A stretch of 39,099 nucleotides of DNA from Nitrospirota bacterium (GCA_021825365.1 JAKAHR010000031.1:1-39099); one strand, 5' to 3'. Positions 1 through 8,842 are shown, counted from the stretch's first letter. Notes: generated by a model not told the origin, from the sequence alone. Numbers and translations: made by a program.

Positions 1-110
1 CCGATATCTGGCCATAGCCAGATTATGCCAAATCTACCTCCGCGACGCCAGTTGCACTGGCTTTGCTCCGGGCGGCCATTCATCCCCGAGTTTGAAAACT
101 CGGGGTTTTC
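1..110 (+). other. Run of three hairpins, possible IS200/IS605-type right end
   Basis: Three perfect inverted repeats follow one another: 6-12 with 17-23 (ATCTGGC/GCCAGAT), 47-52 with 56-61 (GCCAGT/ACTGGC), and 84-93 with 96-105 (CCCCGAGTTT/AAACTCGGGG). The third is followed by TTTT. No convincing protein-coding frame covers them. From memory, the arrangement 'CATTCATCCCC, stem, GGGGTTTTCTGG' is typical of right ends of IS200/IS605 elements, where tnpB-associated RNAs are made. That identity is inference because any tnpB would lie outside the window. A plain rho-independent terminator of a plus-strand gene to the left is the simplest alternative for the last hairpin. Confidence 0.4.
84..109 (+). 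terminator. Hairpin plus T-tract, terminator-like
   Basis: A perfect 10-bp stem (84-93 with 96-105) closes on a two-base loop and is followed by TTTT at 106-109 on the plus strand. It would end transcription of something entering from the left edge, and faces ispG, which ends on the other strand at 154. Confidence 0.5.
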
Positions 111-153
111 TGGCCAGCCTTATAAAGAGACCCTTCCCGGACGATGACCGGGA

Positions 154-1206
154 CTACCCTTCAACCTCTCTCATGAGGGCATCGAGCAACTCTTTTTCCC
201 TGAGACGCTTAACGATCTTCCCTTTCTTAAAGAGGAGCCCCATCCCCTTTCCGCCGGCTATTCCGACGTCAGCCTCCCTCGCCTCGCCCGGACCGTTCAC
301 CACGCATCCCATAACCGCAACCGTAATCGGCTTCTCGATATTCTTCAGCCGTTCCTCGACCTTCGAGGCCAATCCCCGTATGTCGATCTGGCACCTGCCG
401 CAGGTGGGGCATGATATCAGCGTAGCCCCCCTTGTCCTGATGCCCAGGGATTTCAGGATCTCATAGGCCACCCTCACCTCCTCGTGGGGGTCCGCGGAGA
501 GAGAGACGCGCATCGTATCGCCGATGCCGCTTTCGAGGAGGATGCCGAGCCCAACGGAACTCTTAATGATCCCGGTAAAGGACGGACCCGCCTCGGATAT
601 GCCGATATGCAGAGGATACCGGAACCTCTTCGAAAAAAGGCGATAAGCCTCGACCGTTGTCTGCACATTGGACGCCTTCAGGGAGACCTTGATACCCCTG
701 AAATTGAGGGATTCGAGGATATCGATATGTTCTGCAGCGCTCTCCACGAGCGCCTCGGGCGTTGGGTGACCATATTTCTGGAGGAGTTTTCTGCCAAGCG
801 AACCGGCGTTGACGCCGATCCTGATCGGCACCCCTCTGTCCCCGGCTGCTGAGACGACCTCGGACACCTTCCACCGGGCGCCGATGTTGCCGGGATTTAT
901 CCTCAGGCCATCCACCCCCTGCCGGAGGACCTCAAGCGCCAGTCTCCAGTCGAAATGGATATCAGCGATCAGGGGGATCGTGATCTGCCCGCAGATCGGC
1001 CCGACCGCCTCGGCTGCCTTCATGTCCGGGATGGCTACGCGGATGATCTCGCAGCCTGCCTTTGCCAGGGAACGGATCTGCCTAACGGTCGCCCGCACAT
1101 CCCTCGTGTCGGTCTTGGTCATCGACTGGACGCTGACAGAGCTCCTGCCGCCGACCGCGACCGTGCCGACATGGATCTTCCGCGTCTTCTTCCTCTTCAG
1201 GGTCAT
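154..1206 (-). CDS. ispG: (E)-4-hydroxy-3-methylbut-2-enyl-diphosphate synthase (IspG/GcpE)
   Basis: IspG carries out the penultimate step of the MEP isoprenoid pathway, reductively converting methylerythritol cyclodiphosphate to HMBPP in the cytoplasm. The 350-residue protein has the TIM-barrel start (KIHVG, SVQSMTKTDT) and the C-terminal [4Fe-4S] domain. The cluster ligands are visible as Cys266 and Cys269 in SCPTCGRC and Cys301 in GCVVNGPGEA, and Glu308 sits seven residues after Cys301, as the Glu ligand does in the E. coli enzyme. Length fits the bacterial short form. The ATG overlaps the stop of mltG by four bases (ATGA), so the two are translationally coupled. Just after the stop, 135-153 can form a weak 6-bp hairpin (TCCCGG/CCGGGA), a poor terminator. 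Nothing looks broken. Confidence 0.96.
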   Translation of the reverse strand: MTLKRKKTRKIHVGTVAVGGRSSVSVQSMTKTDTRDVRATVRQIRSLAKAGCEIIRVAIPDMKAAEAVGPICGQITIPLIADIHFDWRLALEVLRQGVDGLRINPGNIGARWKVSEVVSAAGDRGVPIRIGVNAGSLGRKLLQKYGHPTPEALVESAAEHIDILESLNFRGIKVSLKASNVQTTVEAYRLFSKRFRYPLHIGISEAGPSFTGIIKSSVGLGILLESGIGDTMRVSLSADPHEEVRVAYEILKSLGIRTRGATLISCPTCGRCQIDIRGLASKVEERLKNIEKPITVAVMGCVVNGPGEAREADVGIAGGKGMGLLFKKGKIVKRLREKELLDALMREVEG

Positions 1207-2207
1207 CCCTCTTCCTTTGTCCTTTTCTTCTCCCGGTAGGCCCGGACCGCTTCCTCATGTTCGCCCAGAGATACCGAAAAATTGTGTGTCCCGTCATTGT
1301 TCGAGACAAAATACAGATAGGGCACGGCTGCCGGATTCACCGCAGCGATCATCGATTTGAGTCCCGGCGAGGCGATCGGCCCGGGCGGCAGACCCCGTAT
1401 CACGTAGGTATTATACGGGGTCTTGCGCTGCAGGTCCGCCCTGGTGATCCTCTCTTTCGAACTCTTTATCCCGTAGATGCTCGTAGGATCGGCCTGCAGA
1501 GGCATGCGCTTCTTCAGCCGGTTGTGGTACACCGCTGATATGACGGGTCTCTCTTCGTCGACCACCGCCTCTTTCTCGATTATCGAGGCGAGGGTAAGCA
1601 CCTCTGTCCTCGTCATACCGAGCGCCTCGGCGCGCGCAACGATCTCGGGCGAAAACTTCTCCTTCATCCTGCTGAGCATAATGTCGAGGGCGTCTCTCGC
1701 CTTGATGCCCTTGGGCACGATGTAGGTATCCGGATAGAGGTACCCTTCCATACTCTGCGCCTCGATATCGTACGAAGACAGGATGTCAGGATCGCGGGCG
1801 AGTTCCATGAACTCCTCTTTCGTAACCAGGCCGGACTTTGCAAAGGTCTCCGCTATCTCGTACAGGGAATCGCCCTCGAGCACCCGGAGTTCAAATTCGA
1901 TAATCCGGCCTTTTCGTATGATGCTGAAGATATCGAGCGGGCTCATGCTGCTCCAGAAGGAATAAAACCCTGCCCTGATCTTCCGGTCAGCCCCGGTCAG
2001 CCTGCCGAGCACCAGGAACAGCTTCTTGTCCCTGATGAGCTTCTCCTTCCAGAGGATATCCGCTGCCTGTCGGAAGGTTGAGCCGCGGGGTATCTCTACT
2101 TCGATATTCTTGTTCCCGGACTGGACAGGGACGAACATCTCGAATGCGGCATAGGCGGCGACCATAAGCAGGAAACCGGCGAGCATCACCAGGGCGTTTC
2201 TTACCAT
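1203..2207 (-). CDS. mltG: Endolytic murein transglycosylase MltG (YceG-like)
   Basis: MltG is an inner-membrane lytic transglycosylase that cuts nascent peptidoglycan strands. Residues 3-21 form the single N-terminal membrane anchor; a LysM-like region follows (about 37-130) and the YceG catalytic domain fills the rest. The motif LASIIEKEA places the catalytic Glu at 211, and LKKRMPLQADPTSIYG (about 231-246) is the family signature; RGLPPGPIASPG is also diagnostic. At 334 aa it has normal length. The gene overlaps ispG by four bases. The ATG has no good Shine-Dalgarno sequence, and only about 38 bases separate it from the strong groEL terminator, so where its transcription starts is unclear. 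Confidence 0.94.
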   Translation of the reverse strand: MVRNALVMLAGFLLMVAAYAAFEMFVPVQSGNKNIEVEIPRGSTFRQAADILWKEKLIRDKKLFLVLGRLTGADRKIRAGFYSFWSSMSPLDIFSIIRKGRIIEFELRVLEGDSLYEIAETFAKSGLVTKEEFMELARDPDILSSYDIEAQSMEGYLYPDTYIVPKGIKARDALDIMLSRMKEKFSPEIVARAEALGMTRTEVLTLASIIEKEAVVDEERPVISAVYHNRLKKRMPLQADPTSIYGIKSSKERITRADLQRKTPYNTYVIRGLPPGPIASPGLKSMIAAVNPAAVPYLYFVSNNDGTHNFSVSLGEHEEAVRAYREKKRTKEEG

Positions 2208-2244
2208 GTTTTAGAATGACAGAAGAATAGTGAAATGTAAAGAA

Positions 2245-2279
2245 AACAGGGACGCGGGGCATGGCCCCGCGTCCCTGTT
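2245..2279 (-). terminator. Terminator of the groESL operon
   Basis: A perfect 16-bp inverted repeat (2245-2260 with 2264-2279) closes on a three-base loop 20 bases after the groEL stop. Read on the minus strand it is followed by a T-rich run (TTTCTTTAC). This is the strongest hairpin in the window. Confidence 0.9.
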
Positions 2280-2298
2280 ATACACAATGCGGTCAGGC

Positions 2299-3933
2299 CT
2301 AGTACATGCCGCCCATGCCGCCGCCCGGAGGCATCGCCGGATGCTCCGGCTTCTCCTCAGGGAGTTCGGTGATCATCACCGAGGTGGTGAGCATGAGGGA
2401 TGCGACAGAGGCCGCGTTCTGGAGGGCATACCTGGTCACCTTAGTCGGATCGATGATGCCGAACTTGAGCATGTCACCATATTCCTCCTTGTGTGCATCG
2501 AAGCCGAAGTTGGCCTCCTTGGATGCCTTCACCTTCTCAACGACAACAGAGCCTTCGAGACCGGTGTTGTTGACGATCTGGCGGATGGGCTCCTCAAGGG
2601 CCCTCCTGATGATATCGACGCCGACGTTCTGGTCATGGGTGTCGAGCTTCATCCCCTTCAGGGAGCTGACGCACCGGAGCAGGGCAACGCCGCCGCCCGG
2701 GACAACGCCTTCCTCGACAGCCGCGCGAGTCGCATGCAGGGCATCTTCGACCCTCGCCTTCTTCTCCTTCATCTCGGTCTCGGTAGCTGCACCGACATTG
2801 ATGACTGCCACGCCGCCGACGATCTTGGCCAGCCGCTCCTGGAGCTTCTCGCGGTCATAGTCGGAGGTGGTCTCGTCGATCTGGGCCTTGATCTGCTTCA
2901 CCCTGCCCTGTATCTTGGACGGGTCGCCGGCGCCCTCGACGATGGTGGTGTTTTCCTTGTCAACGGTTATCTTCTTCGCCCGGCCGAGATCAGTCACCTT
3001 GATGCTCTCGAGCTTGATGCCGAGGTCCTCGGAGATGACCGTGCCGCCGGTGAGGATCGCGATGTCTTCGAGCATCGCCTTGCGCCTGTCGCCGAAGCCG
3101 GGCGCCTTCACCGCGCATACCTGCAGGGTGCCGCGCAGCTTGTTGACGACGAGGGTGGCAAGGGCCTCGCCCTCGACCTCTTCGGAGATGATGACCAGGG
3201 GCCTGCCCATCTTCGCGATCTGCTCGAGTATGGGGAGCAGGTCCTTCATCGAGGATATCTTCTTCTCATTGATGAGGATGTAGACGTCCTCGAGGTTGCA
3301 CTCCATCCTCTCGGGGTCGGTCACGAAATACGGGGAGATATAGCCGCGGTCAAACTGCATCCCTTCCACAACGTCGAGAGAGGTGACCATGCTCTTCGCC
3401 TCTTCCACCGTGATGACGCCGTCCTTCCCGACCTTGTCCATCGCATCGGCGATCAGCTCGCCGATCGTGGGGTCATTGTTGGCCGAGATGGTTCCTACCT
3501 GTGCGATCTCCTTCTTGTCCTGGACCGGCCTGCTGATCTTCTTCAGCTCCTGGACGATCAACTCAACCGCCTTCTCGATGCCCCTCTTTATGTCCATGGG
3601 GTTAGAGCCGGCGACCACATGCTTGATGCCGCCGCTGTAAATAGCATGGGCGAGGACTGTTGCCGTGGTGGTTCCGTCGCCGGCGACATCAGAGGTCTTG
3701 CTCGCCACTTCGCGCACGAGCTGGGCACCCATATTCTCAAAGGGGTCCTTCAGCTCGATCTCCTTCGCGACGGTGACGCCGTCCTTGGTTATGGTCGGTG
3801 CGCCGTATTTCTTGTCGATGATCACGTTCTTGCCCTTGGGACCAAGGGTAGCCGCGACCGCATCGGTCAGCATAGCTACGCCTTTAAGTGCGGCGCTCCG
3901 CGCCGCCTCGTCAAAAAGAAGCTGTTTTGCCAT
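2299..3933 (-). CDS. groEL: Chaperonin GroEL (Hsp60)
   Basis: GroEL forms the double-ring cytosolic chaperonin that folds proteins under the GroES lid at the expense of ATP. The 544-residue sequence is collinear with the family. It starts [12 protein letters not shown], carries the nucleotide-binding stretch TLGPKGKNV and [13 protein letters not shown], and ends in the usual GGMGGMY tail ([10 protein letters not shown]). A strong AAAGGAGG ribosome site lies nine bases before the ATG. It is the second gene of groES-groEL, 35 bases after groES, under the CIRCE-controlled promoter, and ends at a strong terminator. No second copy is present in this window. A 575-codon open frame on the opposite strand is a shadow of this gene. 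Confidence 0.98.
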   Translation of the reverse strand: MAKQLLFDEAARSAALKGVAMLTDAVAATLGPKGKNVIIDKKYGAPTITKDGVTVAKEIELKDPFENMGAQLVREVASKTSDVAGDGTTTATVLAHAIYSGGIKHVVAGSNPMDIKRGIEKAVELIVQELKKISRPVQDKKEIAQVGTISANNDPTIGELIADAMDKVGKDGVITVEEAKSMVTSLDVVEGMQFDRGYISPYFVTDPERMECNLEDVYILINEKKISSMKDLLPILEQIAKMGRPLVIISEEVEGEALATLVVNKLRGTLQVCAVKAPGFGDRRKAMLEDIAILTGGTVISEDLGIKLESIKVTDLGRAKKITVDKENTTIVEGAGDPSKIQGRVKQIKAQIDETTSDYDREKLQERLAKIVGGVAVINVGAATETEMKEKKARVEDALHATRAAVEEGVVPGGGVALLRCVSSLKGMKLDTHDQNVGVDIIRRALEEPIRQIVNNTGLEGSVVVEKVKASKEANFGFDAHKEEYGDMLKFGIIDPTKVTRYALQNAASVASLMLTTSVMITELPEEKPEHPAMPPGGGMGGMY

Positions 3934-3968
3934 CTGAAATTTCCTCCTTTATATTAGTGGTAAAACGA

Positions 3969-4232
3969 TTATCCCTCTACAATGCCGAGGATGTCCTCTT
4001 CCTTGACAATGAGGTATTCGTTGCTGTCTATGGTGACCTTCGAGCCGGAATACTTGTCAAAAAGAATGGTATTCCCCACCTTCACTTCCTTCACCTCGGA
4101 ACCCACCGCCTCGACTACACCCTTCTGGGGCTTCTCCTTGGCTGTGTCGGGGATGTAGAGCCCTCCGGCAGTCTTCTCCCCCTCCTCAGTGTACTTCACA
4201 AATACCCTGTCCTTGAGTGGTTTGAATTTCAT
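3969..4232 (-). CDS. groES: Co-chaperonin GroES (Hsp10)
   Basis: GroES is the heptameric lid of GroEL. The product from the ATG at 4232 is 87 aa, beginning MKFKPLKDRVFVKY and containing the mobile-loop region EKTAGGLYIPDTAKEKP (about 18-34), then VVEAVGSEV, DKYSGSKVTID and EYLIVKEEDILGIVE, all typical of GroES. The open frame extends 16 codons further upstream, but that stretch reaches into the CIRCE operator, and a good AAAGGAG ribosome site sits just before 4232, so the downstream ATG is chosen. First gene of the heat-shock operon, repressed by HrcA through CIRCE. Confidence 0.97.
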   Translation of the reverse strand: MKFKPLKDRVFVKYTEEGEKTAGGLYIPDTAKEKPQKGVVEAVGSEVKEVKVGNTILFDKYSGSKVTIDSNEYLIVKEEDILGIVEG

Positions 4233-4273
4233 GAAACTGATCTCCTTTCTTATTGCGTTAAGATATCGGCCTG

Positions 4274-4300
4274 TTAGCACTCGATGTAGGTGAGTGCTAA
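4274..4300 (-). promoter_or_regulatory. CIRCE operator (HrcA binding site)
   Basis: The sequence is an exact match to the CIRCE consensus: TTAGCACTC, nine bases, GAGTGCTAA. It lies 42 bases upstream of the groES start and overlaps the -10 region. This implies an HrcA repressor elsewhere in the genome. Confidence 0.97.
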
Positions 4301-4328
4301 TATACTAAAAAATGGAGGTACATGGCAA
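4299..4328 (-). promoter_or_regulatory. Probable sigma-70 type promoter of groESL
   Basis: On the minus strand TTGCCA (4323-4328) and TATATT (4299-4304) are 18 bases apart and run into the CIRCE palindrome. Transcription would start inside the operator, as in other HrcA-controlled groESL operons. Confidence 0.65.
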
Positions 4329-4417
4329 GTGGTTTTTTTGCAAAAGAAGGGAAATTATCCTGCTATTTCTCTGATTATCTCAAAAAAACAAGCAGTTTCA
4401 GGATTTATTGGGAAAGG

Positions 4418-5290
4418 TCAAACGAGGGTCTTCTTCCTGGCTGCAAGGAAGTCCTCAATCGCCTGACGGTAATAATCTTCCTTATTTCGAATTTCCAGAG
4501 GGATCCGGTTCTCATACAACTTAAGCCCCTCCTTGACCTCTGAGGCAAAGACAGAGAAGAAGTTGTCATTCCTGATAGAGTCGTCCACCTTGGCGGTATT
4601 ATAAAGATAAATGTCATTGATGATCGTTCGCGCCAGTCTCTTTGCCTTCTCTATCTTGTCGTTCGATGTCACCGGACCGACTGCCGCAGGGGCCGCCTCC
4701 TTTTGGACCGGGGCCTCGACCGCAGCGGGCTGCTTCGCGGGAGCAGGTCTTTTTTCGGGCTCTTCCTTACGGACGCTCCCTTTCAGGAGGTCGATGGTGT
4801 CGATAAGCCGGGACCGCAGGTCCTGCTCCTCGATATATTCATCAGCCCCATACAGGGAGACCGGCTCACGTCGATACTTGGTCCTGTCATGGATTGATGG
4901 AATGAGGATGAACTTCATATCCTTGGTCTCGGCCCTCGCCTTTAGCCGTTTGCAGACCTCAAAACCATAAATCTTCGGAAGGGCGACCTCGGTAATGCAG
5001 AGAAAGGGCAATTCCTTCAGCGCCTTCACCATCACCTCTATCCCGTCCATCGCCGTGACCACCTCGTACCTCTGGGCCGCAAGAAGGGATCCGATCAGGT
5101 CGGCAGCTTCTTTCCTCGAATGGGCGATGAGGACCTTCTGCTTGTCGAGTTCTTTCTTCTCCTGGGCAGCCGGCTTCTTCACCACAAGGACAGTGGCGCA
5201 CTTGGGACACTTGAAGCGCGAACCCTCGGCGGAGAGCTTCGTCTCGTCCACCTTGAGTTTCACCCTACACTTGGGACAGATTACGACCAC
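4418..5290 (-). CDS. Zinc-ribbon and degenerate receiver-domain protein
   Basis: From a GTG at 5290 the product is about 290 aa. Cys5, Cys8, Cys28 and Cys31 (ICPKC and KCPKC) form an MJ0042-type zinc ribbon. Residues about 50-170 follow the receiver fold but lack its chemistry: the phospho-acceptor Asp is Glu101 (CITEVALP), the acidic pair is His-Ser (LIAHSRKE), and the conserved Lys after GADEY is replaced by IEE. A Pro/Ala-rich linker (about 175-205) leads to a C-terminal helical domain (IINDIYLYN, then DYYRQAIEDFLA). The start is chosen because AGGAGG lies eight bases before this GTG; an in-frame GTG at 5314 would overlap the rhomboid gene by 34 bases instead of 10. It is probably a phosphorylation-independent protein-interaction or regulatory module, partner unknown. 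Confidence 0.8.
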   Translation of the reverse strand: MVVICPKCRVKLKVDETKLSAEGSRFKCPKCATVLVVKKPAAQEKKELDKQKVLIAHSRKEAADLIGSLLAAQRYEVVTAMDGIEVMVKALKELPFLCITEVALPKIYGFEVCKRLKARAETKDMKFILIPSIHDRTKYRREPVSLYGADEYIEEQDLRSRLIDTIDLLKGSVRKEEPEKRPAPAKQPAAVEAPVQKEAAPAAVGPVTSNDKIEKAKRLARTIINDIYLYNTAKVDDSIRNDNFFSVFASEVKEGLKLYENRIPLEIRNKEDYYRQAIEDFLAARKKTLV

Positions 5291-5955
5291 CTGCTGTTCC
5301 TCCTGGGCAACCACAATTTAATCGTAAGGAGACCCGCCACAAAACCGCCTACATGGGCAAACCAGGCGGTTCCGCCCTGATGCAGAACACCCTGGCTTAC
5401 CAGGCCGCTCACGAGTTGTATAATAGCCCAAAACCCAATAACTATCAAGGCGGGAATCCTGATCACCTGGATGAAGAAGCCGAAGAAAACGACCGTGTGA
5501 ACTCGGGCCGAGGGGAAGAGGATCAGATAGGCCCCCAGCACCCCGGATATAGCCCCGCTCGCCCCGATCATCGGGACGAGGGAGCCCGGCGAGGAGAGCG
5601 CATGGGAATAGGCGGCGACCACGCCGCAGAAGAGATAAAAGAAGATGAACCTCAGATGGCCGAGCTGGTCCTCAATGTTGTTCCCGAATATCCAGAAATA
5701 GAGCATATTGCCGCCGAGGTGCATGATCCCTCCGTGCATGAACATGGAGGTGAAGACCGTCATCACCGCGGGCAGGGGCTGGTCCGAGGAGAACGTGATG
5801 ATGTTGTGAGGGATGGCTCCGTAGGCGTACACGATGTCCTGGCTGTCCCTGGGCGAGAGTATCTCGAGGAGAAACACCGCGATATTCAGCGCCATAATGA
5901 CAAAGGTGACAAAGGGCACCGTGCTGCTCGGGTTATCGTCTTTATAGGGAATCAC
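5281..5955 (-). CDS. Rhomboid family intramembrane serine protease
   Basis: Rhomboids cut transmembrane segments within the membrane. The 224-aa protein has six or seven hydrophobic segments and the full catalytic set: HGGIMHLGGNMLYFWIFG (about 74-91, with Asn83 in the oxyanion region), Ser133 in GASGAISG, and His201 in WFAHVGGFVAG. It begins with the common soil and sediment bacterial form MIPYKDDNPS. The start is a GTG at 5955 with AGAGGTGAT just upstream. It overlaps the following zinc-ribbon protein gene by ten bases, so the two form an operon. Substrate unknown. Confidence 0.93.
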   Translation of the reverse strand: MIPYKDDNPSSTVPFVTFVIMALNIAVFLLEILSPRDSQDIVYAYGAIPHNIITFSSDQPLPAVMTVFTSMFMHGGIMHLGGNMLYFWIFGNNIEDQLGHLRFIFFYLFCGVVAAYSHALSSPGSLVPMIGASGAISGVLGAYLILFPSARVHTVVFFGFFIQVIRIPALIVIGFWAIIQLVSGLVSQGVLHQGGTAWFAHVGGFVAGLLTIKLWLPRRNSRWS

Positions 5956-6118
5956 TTTCCATCACCTCTCATGAAGCCGATGCGCGACAGCATAGGTAAT
6001 TGAAGATATTCTACACTACTCCGCACCGCGGGTCACCCCTTATCAGCTTCCCGCTTCGCACGCACAGCGGCCAAGATCCAGCTTGATTTCCCCGGTTACC
6101 GCGCTGTATCCTTGCTAT

Positions 6119-7696
6119 ATGCGGACCGAGACCGTGGATTTTCTTATTATCGGAAGCGGGGTTGCCGGGCTGCGCGCTGCCATTGAGCTGGCTCCGCGCG
6201 GAGAGGTCGTCGTGGTCACGAAGGACCGGCCTTCGGAGAGCAGCACCGAATATGCTCAGGGCGGCATCGCCGCGGTGATGAGCGATGAAGACGAGGTCGG
6301 CATTCATCTTGAAGATACTCTGAAGGCAGGAGACGGCCTCTGCCGTCAGGAGGCGGTGAAGGCCCTCGTCGAAGAAGGGCCGGAGAGGATACAGGAGCTC
6401 ATCGCCTGGGGCGCGGCGTTTGACCGGGAGGGAATCAAGCTGTCCCTCACTCTCGAAGCAGCCCATTCCCGGAGGAGGATCCTCCACGCGCACGGGGATT
6501 CGACCGGCAGGGAACTCGAGCGGGTACTCCTCGACAGGGCGCGCTCACTCCCCTCTGTACGGAAATATCCATACGCCTTTACCGTAGATCTCATCGTGCG
6601 GGATTCCCGGTGCTACGGGGCTTACGTGTTGCGGGACGGCGAGGTGACCGCCCTCTTTGCGCGGGCGACGATCCTGGCGACCGGCGGCGCAGGACAGGTG
6701 TATGCCCGCACCACCAATCCGCAGGTCGCAACAGGCGACGGCATGGCGATAGCCTTCAGGGCGGGTGCTCAACTCGAAGACATGGAGTTCGTCCAGTTCC
6801 ATCCCACGAGCCTCTTTGCCGCAAAGGCTCCGCAGTTCCTGCTCAGCGAATCGATGCGCGGCGAGGGCGCCGTGCTCCTCAATGTGCGCGGCCGGCGATT
6901 CATGGAAGCATACCATCCGATGGCTGAACTCGCGCCGCGGGATGTTGTCTCACGGGCGATCATATCCGAGATGGTCAAGACGGAGAGCGATCACGTCAGT
7001 CTTGATCTGCGCCACCTGGGCAAGGATTTCGTGAAGAAGAGATTTCCGATGATCTATGAGACCTGCATGCGCTTCGACATCAATATAGCCCGGGATGTCA
7101 TACCGGTATCCCCTGCGGCCCACTACATCATGGGCGGGGTAAAGACAGACCTGGAGGGACGCACCAGCCTTTCAGGCCTGTACGCGGCGGGAGAGGTTGC
7201 GTGCACAGGGGTACACGGCGCAAACCGGCTGGCATCCAACAGCCTTCTGGAGGGGCTTGTATTCGGCGCGCGGGCAGGCAGGGCCGCGGCTGACGGGGCG
7301 GTGCAACCGGTCGCTGACGCGGAATACCGCCACGAGGCAGCTTCCATCCCGTCTTCGGACGAGATTCGGAAGACGCTGCGCTCTGTCATGTGGGAGCGGG
7401 CCGGGATCATCCGCTGCGCCGAGTCACTGGGGGATGCCCGCCTTCGCATCCACTCCTACGCAGACATCATCGGGGGAAACTACCGCACCCGCCATGAACT
7501 GGAACTCAAAAACATGCTCACCGTCGCGGGTCTCATCGTCGAGGCCGCTATCGCCAGGGAGGGGAGTGTCGGAGCGCATTACCGCTCTGACCACAAAGAG
7601 CGCGGCAAGGATTGGAAGCGGCACATAACGCTCGACCTGCAGTCCTTCCGGCCTGGAGGGGAAAAGACGGCCGCCCCTGCCCGAAATACCTGCTGA
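6119..7696 (+). CDS. nadB: L-aspartate oxidase (NadB)
   Basis: NadB oxidises L-aspartate to iminoaspartate with FAD, the first step of de novo NAD synthesis. The 525-aa product starts MRTETVDFLIIGSGVAGLRAA with the dinucleotide-binding GxGxxG. It continues with SSTEYAQGGIAAV, the substrate region EFVQFHPTSL, RGRRFM, SPAAHYIMGGV and the FAD-binding GLYAAGEVACTGVHGANRLASNSLLEGLVFGARA. The C-terminal helical domain is present (RHELELKNMLTVA). Succinate dehydrogenase flavoproteins are related, but AAHYIMGGV with this C-terminus favours NadB. An in-frame TTG 12 codons upstream lies in weakly coding sequence, so the ATG is preferred although its ribosome site is weak. It stands alone, divergent from the rhomboid operon; nadA and nadC are not in the window. 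Confidence 0.93.
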   Translation: MRTETVDFLIIGSGVAGLRAAIELAPRGEVVVVTKDRPSESSTEYAQGGIAAVMSDEDEVGIHLEDTLKAGDGLCRQEAVKALVEEGPERIQELIAWGAAFDREGIKLSLTLEAAHSRRRILHAHGDSTGRELERVLLDRARSLPSVRKYPYAFTVDLIVRDSRCYGAYVLRDGEVTALFARATILATGGAGQVYARTTNPQVATGDGMAIAFRAGAQLEDMEFVQFHPTSLFAAKAPQFLLSESMRGEGAVLLNVRGRRFMEAYHPMAELAPRDVVSRAIISEMVKTESDHVSLDLRHLGKDFVKKRFPMIYETCMRFDINIARDVIPVSPAAHYIMGGVKTDLEGRTSLSGLYAAGEVACTGVHGANRLASNSLLEGLVFGARAGRAAADGAVQPVADAEYRHEAASIPSSDEIRKTLRSVMWERAGIIRCAESLGDARLRIHSYADIIGGNYRTRHELELKNMLTVAGLIVEAAIAREGSVGAHYRSDHKERGKDWKRHITLDLQSFRPGGEKTAAPARNTC

Positions 7697-7810
7697 AGTG
7701 CAGGTGACAGCGTGATCATCATCACAGGATCTCCCGGCTCACGGCCGTAAGGAAGGATTGCACAAAGCTCCACAACGTGAGGGGGGGGGGATGGCCGGCC
7801 TAGGCGATGC

Positions 7811-8842
7811 TTAGTAGCCGTTGATACTGTCGATCAGACTGCGCAGCCTTCCGAAGTCCCTCCGACTGAAGTCGACGAGCAGTCTGGGCAGGTGCAGGAT
7901 ATCCGGTTCGTCAGCCTCTTCGGGAAAGGCTGCGGTAGAAATAATGCCGCCCTCCGTCATGAGTATATCCGAATACACGATGTTCAGCTCGCGGACAGCC
8001 GCATCGCTGAGCCCTGATTTCAACCGTATAATCAGCTTGTGGTCGATATACCGGAGACTATGGTACCTCCGGTAGAAACGGTCTATGCGGTCAACAACCG
8101 CTTCCACGGAATCGACCCGCTCAAACAGATTGAAGTCAGAAGGCCCGATGTACCCCTGGGCGAGGAGCTCATCCTCAAAGAACCTCAGCCACTTCACCCA
8201 GTACTCCCCTCCCGGCTCATCGACCAGGACAAGCGGCAGGGGGTCCCTCTTGCCCGTTTGCACCAGGGTAAGCGTCTCCATCGCCTCATCCAGGGTGCCG
8301 AACCCCCCGGGAAAGAGAACGATCGCATGCGCCTCCTTGATAAAGGCCACCTTCCGGTTGAAAAAATACTTATACGTGATGAGGCGGGGATTGCCTTCCA
8401 GCACGGGGTTCGGCCTCTGCTCAAAGGGAAGTCGGATATTGACGCCAAAGGAATGCTCTGGTCCGGCGCCTTCATTGACCGCCTGCATGATCCCCGCACC
8501 CCCGCCGGTGATGACCATGCACCCCGCCTCTGCCAGGCTCTTTCCCAGCCGGCTCGCCATGCTGTATACAGGCTCGTGGGGGGCTGTCCGGGCAGAGCCG
8601 AAGACGGACACCTTCCGCACCTTGTCGTAGGGGCCGAATATCTTCGAGGTGAACCGCATCTCCTTCAGCGTGGAGTTCATTAGCTTCAGGTCCGCACGCT
8701 CCTCTTCTTCCTGTCCGGCCTTCAGGGCGGCGATGATCATCTCCCGCACGATCTCGGGATGATGGACCCTGCCCGCCTGGGCGAGCAGCCTGTCGATCGC
8801 CTCGTCGATAGGCCCGTTGTTCCTGTTGAAATGGATGTTCAA
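7811..8842 (-). CDS. LOG-family protein (nucleotide 5'-monophosphate nucleosidase-like)
   Basis: The Rossmann-type LOG domain (about 75-255) has both family motifs: GGGAGIMQAVNEGA (113 onward) and PGGFGTLDEAME (178-189), which bind and hydrolyse nucleoside monophosphates in cytokinin-activating LOG enzymes and PpnN. The 343-residue length exceeds plant-type LOG because of a helical N-terminus (1-70) and an extra C-terminal domain of about 90 residues. The family defines this as an N-glycosidase acting on 5'-mononucleotides; the exact substrate cannot be read from sequence. The start is TTG at 8842 with AGGCGG a few bases upstream. Convergent with nadB. Confidence 0.85.
   Translation of the reverse strand: MNIHFNRNNGPIDEAIDRLLAQAGRVHHPEIVREMIIAALKAGQEEEERADLKLMNSTLKEMRFTSKIFGPYDKVRKVSVFGSARTAPHEPVYSMASRLGKSLAEAGCMVITGGGAGIMQAVNEGAGPEHSFGVNIRLPFEQRPNPVLEGNPRLITYKYFFNRKVAFIKEAHAIVLFPGGFGTLDEAMETLTLVQTGKRDPLPLVLVDEPGGEYWVKWLRFFEDELLAQGYIGPSDFNLFERVDSVEAVVDRIDRFYRRYHSLRYIDHKLIIRLKSGLSDAAVRELNIVYSDILMTEGGIISTAAFPEEADEPDILHLPRLLVDFSRRDFGRLRSLIDSINGY

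Noticed and set aside
2230..3957. A 575-codon open frame on the plus strand across groEL
   Set aside because: It is antisense to a clear groEL gene; its Asp/Leu/His-rich translation mirrors groEL codon bias and has no ribosome site or family features.
7781..7790. Run of ten G residues between nadB and the LOG gene, possible phase-variation tract
   Set aside because: It lies between two convergent stop codons and could not alter a start or frame of either gene.
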